A stretch of 64,000 nt of DNA, from positions 54,046,302 through 54,110,301 of the forward strand of contig CATQJL010000223.1 of NCBI GenBank assembly GCA_958299035.1. The letters run 5' to 3'. This document shows positions 1 through 10,689 of the stretch, piece after piece. Origin of the DNA: Cylicocyclus nassatus. Its lineage: Eukaryota > Nematoda > Chromadorea > Rhabditida > Strongylidae. Positions within the stretch are counted from its first letter, which is position 1. Each line of letters starts with the position of its first letter. A model generated the notes under the pieces. That model made no database searches and had not been told where the DNA came from. It saw only the letters and a program-made list of their open reading frames with translations. A program made the position numbers and the translations under genes.

Positions 1-1290
1 GTATTCAGACCAGCGGGGTTGACGTGCTGTAAGCTTGAGCGCTCGTTGATGTAGTCAGCTAATAGAGTCTAAAAGCATCTAAATTCGGCTAAAACAACGT
101 TGTGCCCTCCTTTGTTTTTATGTATTAAATTGTCCTGAAAGTTTTGCCCGCTTTTTTCATCGCCCACTAAGACTCACAGAACGCCTATCCATGAACGACC
201 TAGGTACCACTTGATTCAAATTTTTATTCTCTTTTTTACAGCTATATTTGTTCTCTGATCACTCTGTCTTTGCAATGTAATCGCCATGGCTTTTGAGCAG
301 CTCACCAGTAACGCCAAACCTTTCCTGAATATAAAATTTTTTTATTCTGATGTTTTCAAAGAGCGCTGGTAATTGTTATATAGAGCAAAGCTTTGCTTAC
401 TTTGTAGCCATTGATTGCATGGGACACGTTTGACAAGTTTGTTATAATTATTTATTCAATAAAAACCGCAGCCTTTTGGTTACGTTTATCATGTTAAAGT
501 ACCGAAAATCCAATAAAGCTGCTTTTTCAAAGCAAATCAAGCTTGGTTATGTTGCATAAATAATGTTTGATAAGAATCACGTTTCATTTCGCAGAAACCT
601 CGAAGCTTTCGTGTATTTGCTGCAGTTTCATGACTTTGCCAAAAATCAAAACCCCCAACCTAAAAATAGTACCTTGTTGTCCAAGAATTGCTCTTTTAGA
701 TCCATATTCAACACTTTCGGAAACTTTGGGATAAAATTTTCAAAAATTAGCCTAACTTTGAGCAGGAAATTGGGTGGAGAATTTTGGCAATTATTTGAAA
801 AAAGCATACAAGATTGTGGTTCGAAAATGCATACATAAGAAAGAGAAGGAAAAGCTGCATCGAATGCATGTTGAAACTCATTTAGGTCTTTATTGTGCGT
901 GGTCTTATAGTGGTCTGAAAAAACGGACAAAACTTTCGGGCCAACCTAATGTTAGATATACGTGTTGTTTTGATGACACCACGAAAGGAATGTGCCAAAG
1001 ACGATAAGGACGAACACTCGCTGCTTTTCGTTCGCATGCACATGTGACCAGCTATCTTGTTCTTGGCAAAATGCAAACGCGAAGGAGCAATAATATTGAT
1101 TTCTCAAACTGCCCGCTTGTCGGATGAATAGAACGTGTATGCAAGCTTTATAAGCGCTATATTCCCAAACTTCCTTGAAATAGCCCCGGCTCACTTTGTT
1201 CTTGGAACTAGTAGCATTATTCGATGTAAACCTTCCTTCTTATCAGCTAATTCAACTTTTTTGATTTATTCATGGAGAAGATAGTCAAAT
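1..1290. other. No gene recognised
   Basis: I see no splice-flanked open frame or repeat with clear ends here. The short overlapping open frames near 560-1,190 lie on both strands, lack splice signals and have compositions expected from AT-rich noncoding DNA. A fragment near 380 (atagagcaaagctttgctta) weakly resembles the internal motif of the mariner-type foldbacks found elsewhere in the window. Confidence 0.4.
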
Positions 1291-1513
1291 TAAAACTGTC
1301 AATGTATCATAATATCGATAGACATTTTGTGCGCCATCATCCGCGTGTCATTTCTCCTGAAAGAACGAAGAATTCTAGATTCTGCCGCTGCTGCGATAAG
1401 CAGCTTATCAGTTTCTCGAGTTCTTCCTTCACGATCACGTCCCCCTTGAGGCCCAATGTCCGACTTTCTCAAGAAGAAAAGGAGGTCGAGGTCGTACTCT
1501 TCTATAAGTGCAC
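1290..1513 (-). CDS. Candidate terminal exon, unknown protein
   Basis: On the minus strand an open frame of about 65 codons follows a possible acceptor (cacttatag, read on the minus strand) and ends at a TGA. It is rich in charged residues (stretches such as GPQGGRDREGRTRE and LLIAAAAESRILRSFRR), which is more protein-like than chance AT-rich frames. There is no ATG, so it would have to be an internal or last exon. A competing plus-strand frame at 1,272-1,526 covers the same DNA. I do not recognise a family. Low confidence, based only on composition and one acceptor. Confidence 0.25.
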
Positions 1514-1614
1514 CATTGGATTTTAGGTTAGTAATTTAACAGAACCATTTTATTTTGGTCAATTTTGCGCTCTGTGTTTCTGCGAATTTCACAGAATAAG
1601 GTTCAGGAAGAAAC

Positions 1615-1965
1615 TCATGTAAGCATGTTAATGTCATTCCAAACATGTATTTGCTTAGGTATTTTTCCAAATTGTTTGGAACATATTTGTGGTCCTTCGT
1701 TCATAAGCCTATCGTTGTGAGCTAGGATTTTGTACATCCCAATGCCTGTCGACGTCACTATTGAAAAAACCGAACAAGCTCTTCTGCGCAATGTCGGTGA
1801 CGAAATATGTTCATACTTTGGCACTTCTTTGTTAACAATTACTTTTTTGCCCCCAAGAAAGTGTTGGGAGAATGTAATGTCCGCTAACGAGACATGCAAA
1901 ACCTCTGATAAATTTGCTATTGACATTTCCATGTAAAGCAGCAGCTCAAGTTGATGAAAAATCAT
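1615..1965 (-). CDS. Hypothetical 116-codon ORF
   Basis: A minus-strand ATG-started frame of 116 codons ends at TGA. It has mixed composition with no obvious domain, signal peptide or membrane segment. The opposite strand carries a 68-codon frame (1,730-1,936, starting near the words MPVDVTIEKTEQ) that is equally plausible, so the strand cannot be settled by eye. No convincing splice site lies beside either frame. It could be a small gene, an exon, or chance. Confidence 0.25.
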   Translation of the reverse strand: MIFHQLELLLYMEMSIANLSEVLHVSLADITFSQHFLGGKKVIVNKEVPKYEHISSPTLRRRACSVFSIVTSTGIGMYKILAHNDRLMNEGPQICSKQFGKIPKQIHVWNDINMLT

Positions 1966-4900
1966 TGACTCTCGTTAGTCGCATCAGCCTTTTGTAAAAC
2001 TCCGCCAGACGTTTCGCAACCTAGCTTCACTAAAAATTCTCTATTTGGTGTTCTTCAGAGCATCCATGAATTTTCTGAAGACGTAAACAAGGATTAATCT
2101 TTGGGAAGTATTCATAACTGTTTCCATCCATCTGTGACTCTTTTCTTGTGTATGGTTAGAGTGGGATGTCTTAGAACTGAAAAACAGACTTCCGCAAAAA
2201 CAAAATACTTGCGCGATGTCTTTTTTGCTTACAGGCTAGTAGAATGATACAATTTCGATTTTAAGTAACCTTTTCATTTTGGTAACATATTTTGCAAGTC
2301 TGCTATAAATAAGCAAGTGTCTTTGAGTGGTACTGAAATTCTTCTTAGCCATGACGCTTTGATCACACCATTTCGTTTCACTAAAGTACGCCAGATTCTT
2401 GCATTATTGTCTTATTACAAAACGATTTGCAGATATGCCAAGATTGATCTTCGTTGCACTTGATGCGCATAAAGACAGAATCATCAAAAAATTTGTTAAT
2501 CTAACATTTTGATTGATTTGGTTTGCATTTATATTGTTTCCATGGAGCAAAAATTTGAAACGCTGTGATCATAAAGGTTGGTTAATGTTATACAATGACG
2601 AATGTATCGCGAGGTCAACCTACGCTTCCTTACAATATTATGTCTTTTGACTCATTTTTTGCACTCTTGCAAAAGTCGCGTCAGATTTCGTTCAGTCACT
2701 TTTTTTCTTCTTTTACTACACAAATTGTCATTTTGTGCACATCTTTTTTGTTCCGATATCAAGAAAATTGGAGGGTTGAAGTGGTAAGTTATTAACCTAC
2801 AAACTAATAAGATGACAGGTGCTTTGTGATCAGCCATAATTGAATTGCTGGTAATTTCATTTGCAAGTGCAAAGGCTTTACTACAAGCACTCACTATATT
2901 GTTTCACCTGAATTTGTTTTGAGCACGCTTTATAACCATGTTTATGAGGAGGAGACAATCAGTATAAATGGAAGACAGAAAACTTTCAAAGCTTATTGCA
3001 TGTTAATCATCTGCTTCATCACGACAATTCCGCCTTTGAAAAGAAAAGTTACGTAACGCATATCAGTAAAGTTTGAAGTCTGTGGATGCTTAAAGGCAGT
3101 GGATCGGCAAAACTTGACAACCCAGGATCTTAATGCAGTGGGTTCCTTATCGTCCAGGTATGAAAACTGTGCAATCCCGGTTGCACAGCATGCCCTCTCT
3201 GTCGAGAAAATCGCTCTCAAATTTACACGCGCAAGTTAATCTTACATGCACCCGGACGAGTTGGCAACTTCCTTCTTACCACTGGAGGCTGCCCGCCGCA
3301 ATGCTATAATCATTGGGTCCCGCAGCGAATCAGCGTCATCAGTCTTGCTCCCACTTCCAGTTTTGAAGGAGGGGGGAGGGGGGGGGGGTGAAAAATGCTC
3401 GTTCTCGCCATTTTCGAGCTTTCTAAAGTGGATTTTCGTGATCAGCGTTTTGAATAACCTCAGGTAAGCGAAAGTCTGACTAGGTTGAGGTTTGCCGAGC
3501 TACTGCCTTTAAGTTACTATCAGTTAGTGACGATTTTGCAACAAACTAATCAAATGTATTTGACTCTTGCTATATTGCTGCAATCTTCTACGTCCATAGC
3601 GATTAGACAGCTACACCGATATGATTGCGCAATATTGCGACTAGAACGTTTGCTGCCCCACATTTTACGAGCAGCTCCTAGAATCTACTTATTTTCCAAA
3701 CTTCAAATGTAAGACTGAACTTGTTTGTTTGTTCGCCAAATAATTACATCGAAGTTACATTCTCTGTACGCGAAATTTGTAGTTTGGCGAACGGTTAGAG
3801 CCAACCCAAATCTAATTTTAGTCAGTTATGATAAATTCGCCACTCCATTATGAGAAACACTGGAGATCTTTGCATTTGTATATTTCTCAGAACTCTGCAA
3901 GCTACATATTTTAGATCGAGGGTAGGCTGAATCAGGTACTTCTCAGTTAGAAATAGCGAAATAACACATAATATCTTAAGCTCATCAATTCTATGCTTAT
4001 TGCATATTCAAAACAAATCTGCCAAAAATTATTTCTGGGTAGAAATTTGCACTGAAAGGTGTCACAAAGTTCGTTCGCAAAAAAGCGTAGTTGTGCACCT
4101 TTCTTTGATACTTTTGAGCGATTGATTTAAGGAAGCAGAACTAAATAATTGATAACGGTCTGCTAGACTTGAGTAATCAGATGATCTGCTTTAAATAACA
4201 AATTATTGTAGATTATATTTCGTCGGATGTAGTCTTGATAACAAATTTCTATTCGTAACAGTAACATGGCTGATGATGTACCATAAGAAAGCGGAACTCT
4301 CTCGTCATATGACGAATGCGCTCATGCAAGAATGTTCAAGACAAGATCTGCCAAAAAGTGAAAAAGTTTATTTGAGATTTTTTATCTTACCACTTATAGG
4401 TATCAATCTAAACTAATATGTTGCACTGCATTGTGTTTGTCTGCCATCTGTTCTTTCAGATGTATATCACATGTTGACGAAAATAGCACATTGCGCGACG
4501 CCCTGTATGTGATGAGCAATGGCAAGAATTTGGGAGATCATTGCGCAGTTCCTGTAACGTAAGTGTTTACATCGATTTCGGAAATAAAATATTTATGTCA
4601 CGTCAACGGCGATATGTCTTCCTACGTCAGCAAAAAAGTATAATGCCGAACCGTAACTTTTTTCACTTCAAACCAGCTTCATTCCTTGTAATGTTACCCA
4701 TTATCATTGCCAAATCAATAAAATGGCATTTCATCATCGTAAAAAAATTAATTGAAGTTTTCTTGTTAACAGTTTACTACAAGCTCGACCGCTTTCATGA
4801 TCAAGAAATTGTGGGAATTTAGATAGTTTTATTATTCTTCAATTTCCAAAGCTAGGATGTGGTTTCGATGAATTCTAGGTAATATCATTATGTTACCTCG

Positions 4901-5381
4901 ATTCTTTGGATACAACAATTATGACGTCAAAGATGCACATAAACGGTCTAACAGCGAGGAGGTGTTTCTGACAAAGGTTGCGCCACGGTAACCTCGGTTA
5001 TAATTTTGCTAACACTCAATACCACCGCATTTTCCGAGAGAGATAATCCTTTAATATTGTCCATAGCTTCTCGCAAATAAGCACATATATTTTATTGCTC
5101 CCTAATCATCTTACTTGGCATCAAAAAAACAACTCATAAAATCAACTAAGATGGCATTGCCTTATTTTTGGAGAATTAAATATGTCAAAATTCTTTCGAT
5201 TTCCTTTGCGAACGGCAATGTCTATTGATCGCACACATGTGATGCACGCACGAACAGGCATTGCTTTCAGAGAAAAAGATGGTCTCAAACTAAACGTCAA
5301 AGTGAGAAAAAGTCAATAAAACCAAGAACTTATAATAGCAAAAGGACTCAAGGCGGGAAAAACTTTTACGAGTTTCTGCAG
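1966..5381. other. Intergenic or intronic AT-rich DNA
   Basis: No gene is supported in this 3.4 kb. A frame from 3,246 (beginning MHPDELATSF) runs through a poly-G tract and ends near a good donor (ctcag then gtaagc at about 3,462), so a first exon there cannot be excluded, but nothing links it to anything downstream. At about 3,088 the words cttaaaggcagtggatcggc match one terminus of the TTAA-flanked family described below, without a partner end. Frames at 3,485-3,712 and 4,541-4,822 have no splice support. Confidence 0.4.
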
Positions 5382-6560
5382 ACGAGCCTAAAAACATGAA
5401 AGTCGAAGAGTTAAAATTTTTGTGGAAAAAGTGTATTTCGCAGCAGTTTTATAGTACTGAACATGGTATATGCGGTTGAGTAGCCTTAGTGCTTCAATAA
5501 AGTAGTATACTTGTCCGCGATGACGCAAAGATTGCGCAAAAGTGCTGCAAAATGCATCTAACACTTCGCTTTTATGTAGTTGAGATTATCAAAACTACTT
5601 TGTATAGACTTTCTCATGCCATTATAGGACAAGCTATTTTACGCAAGGAAAAAGTTCCCAACCAAGAGAAGCTCTAGAAGCTGAAGGAGCGAGAGTCAGT
5701 TTCGATTTTGGAGGCCAGTGCGTGAGTTTCCTTTGATTACAACTCTTGGTCTGATACTTTCAATTCGTATACGTAATTCTACGAACGGCCAATTGTGTTT
5801 GTTCCGAAATGACACGCCTGGTTTCACCAGAAAGTACTGATTTTAAAGCCTTGTAAATTAGTGGAAACAAAGCCTGAAAACAAACTTTTCAGAATACTTT
5901 TTTATTTGTTTTCAAATTTTTCCGCAAACATCTTTCATCGTGGCGAAAATATGTTCGAAAATTATTATAACATAACCAGAATTTATCAGCCTTTAGTTGA
6001 GGGACATTAAAAAACACTGAAAAGTCTGTTGTTCATTGTTATCTTATTACTAAAGTATAGCGTTAATTTGCCATTAGATTGAGATTGATAAGCGCGAAGA
6101 AATGCAGGTTGAAGACAAAGTTAAGCGACAAGTTGTCAAAACTGTGGCATCTTTAGGCTTTGTGGATTAGTCATTTCAACCCTGACTGCATCGTAACGCA
6201 GGCAGCAGGCGCGAGTATAGGTGATGATGAATGTAATCATTCTCCTATTCTTAACAACTATAAAGGTAGATGGCCATTAGTGAGGCACGAAATGCACAAA
6301 TGGGCTAGGCATAGAGTGAAGCCACTAGATGCAACTAGTTTGAAATTATTTCCTTCAACATCGAAACATTCTCATGTTAGTAATGACTCGGGGAACGATT
6401 ACGAGGTACGACGGCGCAAATTTTTGGAGAAGCGATGTGATGCCGCAACGCGATAGCATGATTCAGCATCCTTTTGCAATGTTTCTTATGCCATAGGTGT
6501 CTCCACCGGCACTACCCTAGTCCACTGCCTCGACACTTTGGACAGGAGAGCTTTTGCGGG
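5382..6560 (+). CDS. Tentative four-exon gene fragment, unknown protein
   Basis: Four plus-strand pieces join in phase: 5,382-5,430 (acceptor tttctgcag, donor gtgtat), 5,628-5,721 (acceptor attatag, donor gtgagt), 6,157-6,438 or 6,157-6,405 (acceptor ctttag; donors gtgatg or gtacga) and 6,497-6,560 (acceptor gccatag, donor gtacga). Only the 6,438 donor keeps the fourth exon in frame. The encoded text is hydrophilic, with a Lys/Glu stretch in the first piece, then VSFDFGGQC, a Trp/His/Arg-rich middle and STGTTLVHCLDTLDRR at the end. No family is recognised. Both ends are missing; the next exon must start with one base to complete a codon. Evidence is phase agreement and splice-site quality, so individual exons may be wrong. 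Confidence 0.4.
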
Positions 6561-7980
6561 GTACGAAAACTGAACGCGACGTGCATGGCAAAGCAGTCGC
6601 CTTGCGCGGAGTTCCTCCTCGCGTGCAGCCATGTGTATTCTTCTTTCGATGTTACATCTAAAGCATTCTCATTCCAGTATGAAATCTTCCATGATTTTAC
6701 ATTAGTCTTCTACTCTCACTTAATTTGCATGTGCTAGACGGCAATTTCAGCTACCAGTTATTCTCCAAAGTTCATCATCCCAAAATGCAGGATGAAAAAG
6801 GATTAAATCTATTACAACTTTCTTCTCTCTTATCAGTTATCTTGGAAGACCTAAGTGCATCCATCGGATCCTTCGAATGAATTGGAGCATTTACTAAAAT
6901 ACGAGATTGCTTTTGAATTTTTTCACCACGCTATTTGAGATTTCGAGAATAGTTTCTCTGAAATTTCTCTGAAGATTGAGAAACTTGAATCAATTGATAC
7001 TGAACTCGGTCACAGTATTCTACAAGTCACGATAATTTACAAAAATCGGAAATATTTTTTGAACCTTTTCAAAGTCCTCATTCCAATTTCAATTTGCATC
7101 TTGCTTGAAAATTCTGACTCCCCTTCTAAAAATCCTATTTTGACAGGCGCTTCCGAATTTTCCTCCGGTAATACAATAGGATGCAGTCATGAAATCATGT
7201 TTTGATTGTTGTTGTTGTTTTTTTTGAAATCGTGAAATTCTGTCTTGCAGATAGACGCAATCAAGTAGTAGATTTCCCGGTAGAAATACTGAGCTTGCAG
7301 ATGCGGTAGCACTTGCGAATGGAAAATTGCCGAAAGCGAGAATATTCGGGTAATCTTTGTATTTCCTTTGCTCTTCTCCATTCTTAGGTATGCTTTGATC
7401 AACTAGAAGTAGAAAGTAAGATAGAAATGAACTCATACCGTTGTTTCAATTTAGGTATATTCCTGGAAGCTGCACATGAAGTGCCTGTAATGCAACCCTT
7501 TCACTCATCTCTCTTCTATCAGAAAACGTTTCTTTGCCATGCAAGCAGGTTTTTCTTGAAGTCGAAATGCCAATCAATAGTGGATCTTTGCTCACCTGAA
7601 AATAACATTGGCTCACATCAGTACTTCATTTGGTAATGAAAGGTCAATGGAATGAAGAAAGCTACTAGCGTAGTGAAAAACATTTTTTGATAGAAAAGAG
7701 ATGAAAGAAAGGGTTTTGTCGCAAATACTAAATGCGATGCAGCTATCAGGATCATCTAAACCACCTAAACTTAAACGACGATATGACTGGTCACAACAGA
7801 ATCACCTTTTAATTTACCTTTAACTCCTAGTCGATTGCGGCATACCTGAAAACGCAGAGTGAACAAAGAAAACAATAAAATTACCTGGAACTTCTCGCTC
7901 TGAGGCAACTGTTCACGAGCAGGTGCTGCCTCTTCTGCTGCGCACTATAGTTACCGGGGAATCTACACGAATGTATATAC
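6561..7980. other. Ambiguous coding potential on both strands
   Basis: Several short splice-flanked frames compete here. On the minus strand, pieces at about 7,888-7,935, 7,805-7,846 and 7,520-7,598 have TTTTCAG acceptors and GTAA donors and can be chained in phase; a further open stretch lies at about 7,187-7,402 after the acceptor cttctag. On the plus strand a frame at about 7,453-7,549 follows an AATTTAG acceptor. None reaches a recognisable domain, so I cannot decide the strand. At least one real exon probably lies here. Confidence 0.3.
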
Positions 7981-7982
7981 TA

Positions 7983-8886
7983 GGTTGTCTCATAAGGCTT
8001 TTCAATTTCGATTTTTCACACCGCAATAAGTCACACATTTATCAATTCTGATCAGAATGCAAGGTACCATTCGATATAGCAAAGCAAGCTCTATAAGAAA
8101 ACATGTAAGCGTTCGCACTAGCTTCAGCACATCACGATTTAGAAGCCGAAATCTGAGGACTTTCCGATGCTCGAAAAATTGAAAATTTATGCTATCTTTG
8201 TTCAAAGAGAATAAAAGCTGCTCCTGTGTTTGTTCCTGCGCTGCAAACCGAGAAAACGACTATTTCAAGCTTTCAAAAAAGCGATGCTGCGTTGTTCTCA
8301 CATATGTATATCGCAAACCTTTAGTACAATAACAAATTTTCAGCTTCCAATAAGTTCTAGAGTTCTAGACCCCGACAAATATTGATTTTATCATGAATTA
8401 CCCTAACAAAAAAAAACTAAATTCGCTGTTTCTCAAGAACTAGCGCTTCCAGAAAGCTGAAAGTCTACCGATGTATTTCTGAAGGCCTATAGTCTACACT
8501 TACCTATGTGAGAGCAGCGCAGCATTGCATTTTTGAAGGCTTGAATTTAGTTTTCTCTGTTTTCAGCACAGGAACATACACGACAACGGCATATATAAGT
8601 TTGTTATGTAGAGTGCTAATGCATGAGCGAGTTTGGAATTCGGTAAGCTCTCTTTGGAGAAAGATATCATAAATTTTCAATTTTTCGGGCATCGGAAAGT
8701 CCTCAGATTTCGGCTTTTAAATCGTGATGTGCTAAATCGCGATGTGCTGAAGCTGGTGAACGCTTACGTGTTTTCTTATAGAGCTTGCTTTGCTCTATCG
8801 TATGGTACCCTGCATTCTAATCAGAATTGATAAGTGTGTGACTTATTACGGTGAAAAGTCGAAATTGAAAAACTTTATGAGACAAC
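7983..8886. mobile_element. Mariner-type foldback element (MITE), copy 1
   Basis: The ends are inverted repeats: GGTTGTCTCATAAGGCTTTT at the left and its near match at the right, each next to a TA, the target duplication of Tc1/mariner elements. Inverted homology extends inward for about 250 bp and includes the words gcaaagcaagctctata and its complement. The 904-bp element has no transposase frame; the matching short frames on opposite strands (8,002-8,205 and 8,633-8,830) are the two arms read outward. A related copy lies at 58,331-59,206. Confidence 0.75.
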
Positions 8887-8910
8887 TAATAGCTGCTGTT
8901 GCCGCTTGAA

Positions 8911-9103
8911 AATGGCGCTTGCAGCCCGTAAGCTCGTCCGCGCAGGTGTAAGAGGAGCAGCAAAGAATCAAGAAAGAGATCGTAATAGGAGCTTTAGAGG
9001 TTGCATTTTTAGAGTTGATGATCGAACCGAACTTGATGATTTGTTCTACTCGACGGGTGCCTATTATGCATCAACATCTGGGATGAGCCGATTTCGCTTG
9101 TAA
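8911..9103 (+). CDS. Candidate terminal exon of a basic protein
   Basis: An open frame starts at the ATG at 8,911 or, more likely, just after the acceptor cgcttgcag, and ends at TAA (9,101-9,103). The text is strongly protein-like: a basic segment (ARKLVRAGVRGAAKNQERDR), then an acidic/aromatic end (RVDDRTELDDLFYSTGAYY, closing SGMSRFRL). It lies 24 bp beyond the mariner foldback, so the element sits immediately upstream, in the intron or promoter. If it is spliced, the previous exon must end with one base of a codon. It may be the 3' end of the gene fragment at 5,382-6,560, but the connecting exons are not identified. Family unknown. Confidence 0.45.
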
Positions 9104-10199
9104 GGCGCCTTCAGAGATCAGGGTCAAAAGTAAAGACATCATGGATAAACCACTGGAGGTGTTTTCTTGTTTCGTAGAGATGTCTTTTCGATGTAGTAGG
9201 GTTACTAACCTTACAGGGAACTAGCCAACAAGCTGGTTTGTTTTAATCATTGTCAACTAAGGGTGGAAGTCTAAAAAACTTGTCACACCTGTAGCTTGAC
9301 TAATTTGAGTTGAAGAATCTTTTTTAGATTGCATTAAAATGCAGGCATTGTAAACTAAACTAAAATCCTGCTCTATCTAGGAAAAGCAAATGCTAACCCT
9401 TGCTAGAACACCTCCCTTTTATGATGCAAAATCGTCATTTATGCAAATTGATACTAAAATGAATCGAAAGGAAAACGGTTGCAACTCGATTTGCATACAC
9501 ACGCGGCTGTGAACAATAGTGAAAAAACTATTTCATATTTCGTAATGATTGTTAATGAAATGGCGTTATATTAGATTAATTCATAATTAATGCGAGTTAT
9601 TCGTATCTCTTCGTTCAAAACAGAAGCGAATATTGAGGACTTTTCATGATATTTGAGATGAAATTTCCTACAATTTCATGGGAATGCCTTGGCTTTCGTA
9701 GATCTTTGTTTTTTTTGAAGAGTAGACTAAATTTAGAAATTCTTTTTATTTGCTTTCTTTACCTTGATAAATAACCACCGAATTTATTCCAGAAAATGTG
9801 CAAAACGTTTGCGAAGCATTGTGCTACAAAAAGTTTCTTGAATAAAATTCTCGAAAATCTTTAAACCGAAAATTTTTTTTGCAAATTCGTGGCCAGTGAG
9901 TGCCTTCTCTGGCTTGTAGATATCGTAAGCAAAAAGCAATTGCGCTTTCGCACTATACAACAAGGATAAACCCAGTAAATCTACTGGTGTAAGAATGGTA
10001 GGGTCTTCACACGTTTAATGGAGAAAATTCAATGAGTTTCAAAAAAGGCATTTGATGAACCCGCCGAGATGCCCTAAAAAGTGAATACGTTCGAATTTTT
10101 TTAATATCTCTTCTTGAAGAAGTTCTGTGAAATTTGGGTTTGGCACCATTACATATCTGACTATTGGCTACATAACGAGCGGAGTGCGCATCATTGTTA
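9104..10199. other. No gene recognised
   Basis: AT-rich DNA without splice-flanked frames or repeats with clear termini. It ends at the target-site duplication of the Ty3/gypsy element. Confidence 0.5.
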
Positions 10200-10204
10200 T
10201 CTTC

Positions 10205-10420
10205 TGTTGTAGAGCCATCCCTTATTGGAACTTGCTCACTCACTATAGGTTAGGTCGATATGGTCTCTGTGGTTGCGGCGTACCCGCCGCACTTTGATAT
10301 ATTTGTGTGTGTTGTTCTCTAGTTATTCCTAGTGAACCCTCGACATGTACGCCGATAGGCAGAGGGGGAACTCTTGTGTTTTTCTAATAAATCGTCAACG
10401 ACTCAACGCGTTCTACTACA
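10205..10420 (+). repeat. 5' LTR of the Ty3/gypsy element
   Basis: 216 bp, from TGTTGTAGAGCC to CTACTACA. It holds an AATAAA (ctaataaatcg near 10,386-10,394) and a possible TATA-like word (gatatattt near 10,298). It is preceded by TCTTC. Confidence 0.92.
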
Positions 10421-10421
10421 A

Positions 10422-10438
10422 CTGGCGATCAGGATCAA
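10422..10438 (+). promoter_or_regulatory. Primer-binding site
   Basis: Directly after the 5' LTR, TGGCGATCAGGATCAAG begins with the TGG expected where a tRNA CCA end anneals to prime minus-strand synthesis. I cannot name the tRNA from the sequence. The stretch downstream (about 10,440-10,560) repeats the words aagaagctcgaccgacaagg several times. Confidence 0.7.
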
Positions 10439-10689
10439 GGACAAGAAGCCTTTACCGATCAAGGACCAGAAGAAGCTCGACCGACAAGGACTAGAAGAAG
10501 CTCGACCGACAAGGACCAGAAGAAGCTCGATCGACAAGGACCGGAAGCCTCCATCGTCCAAGGAGAAGACGCGTTGCAGCTCGAATCGAGGAAGAAGCTG
10601 TCACTGGTCGAGGACAGCCAGACAAGTAAGCTTTGTTGAGAAGCTTACCGATTTAGCAGAAAACTTCGTTGACACCAGAGAAGTCTACC

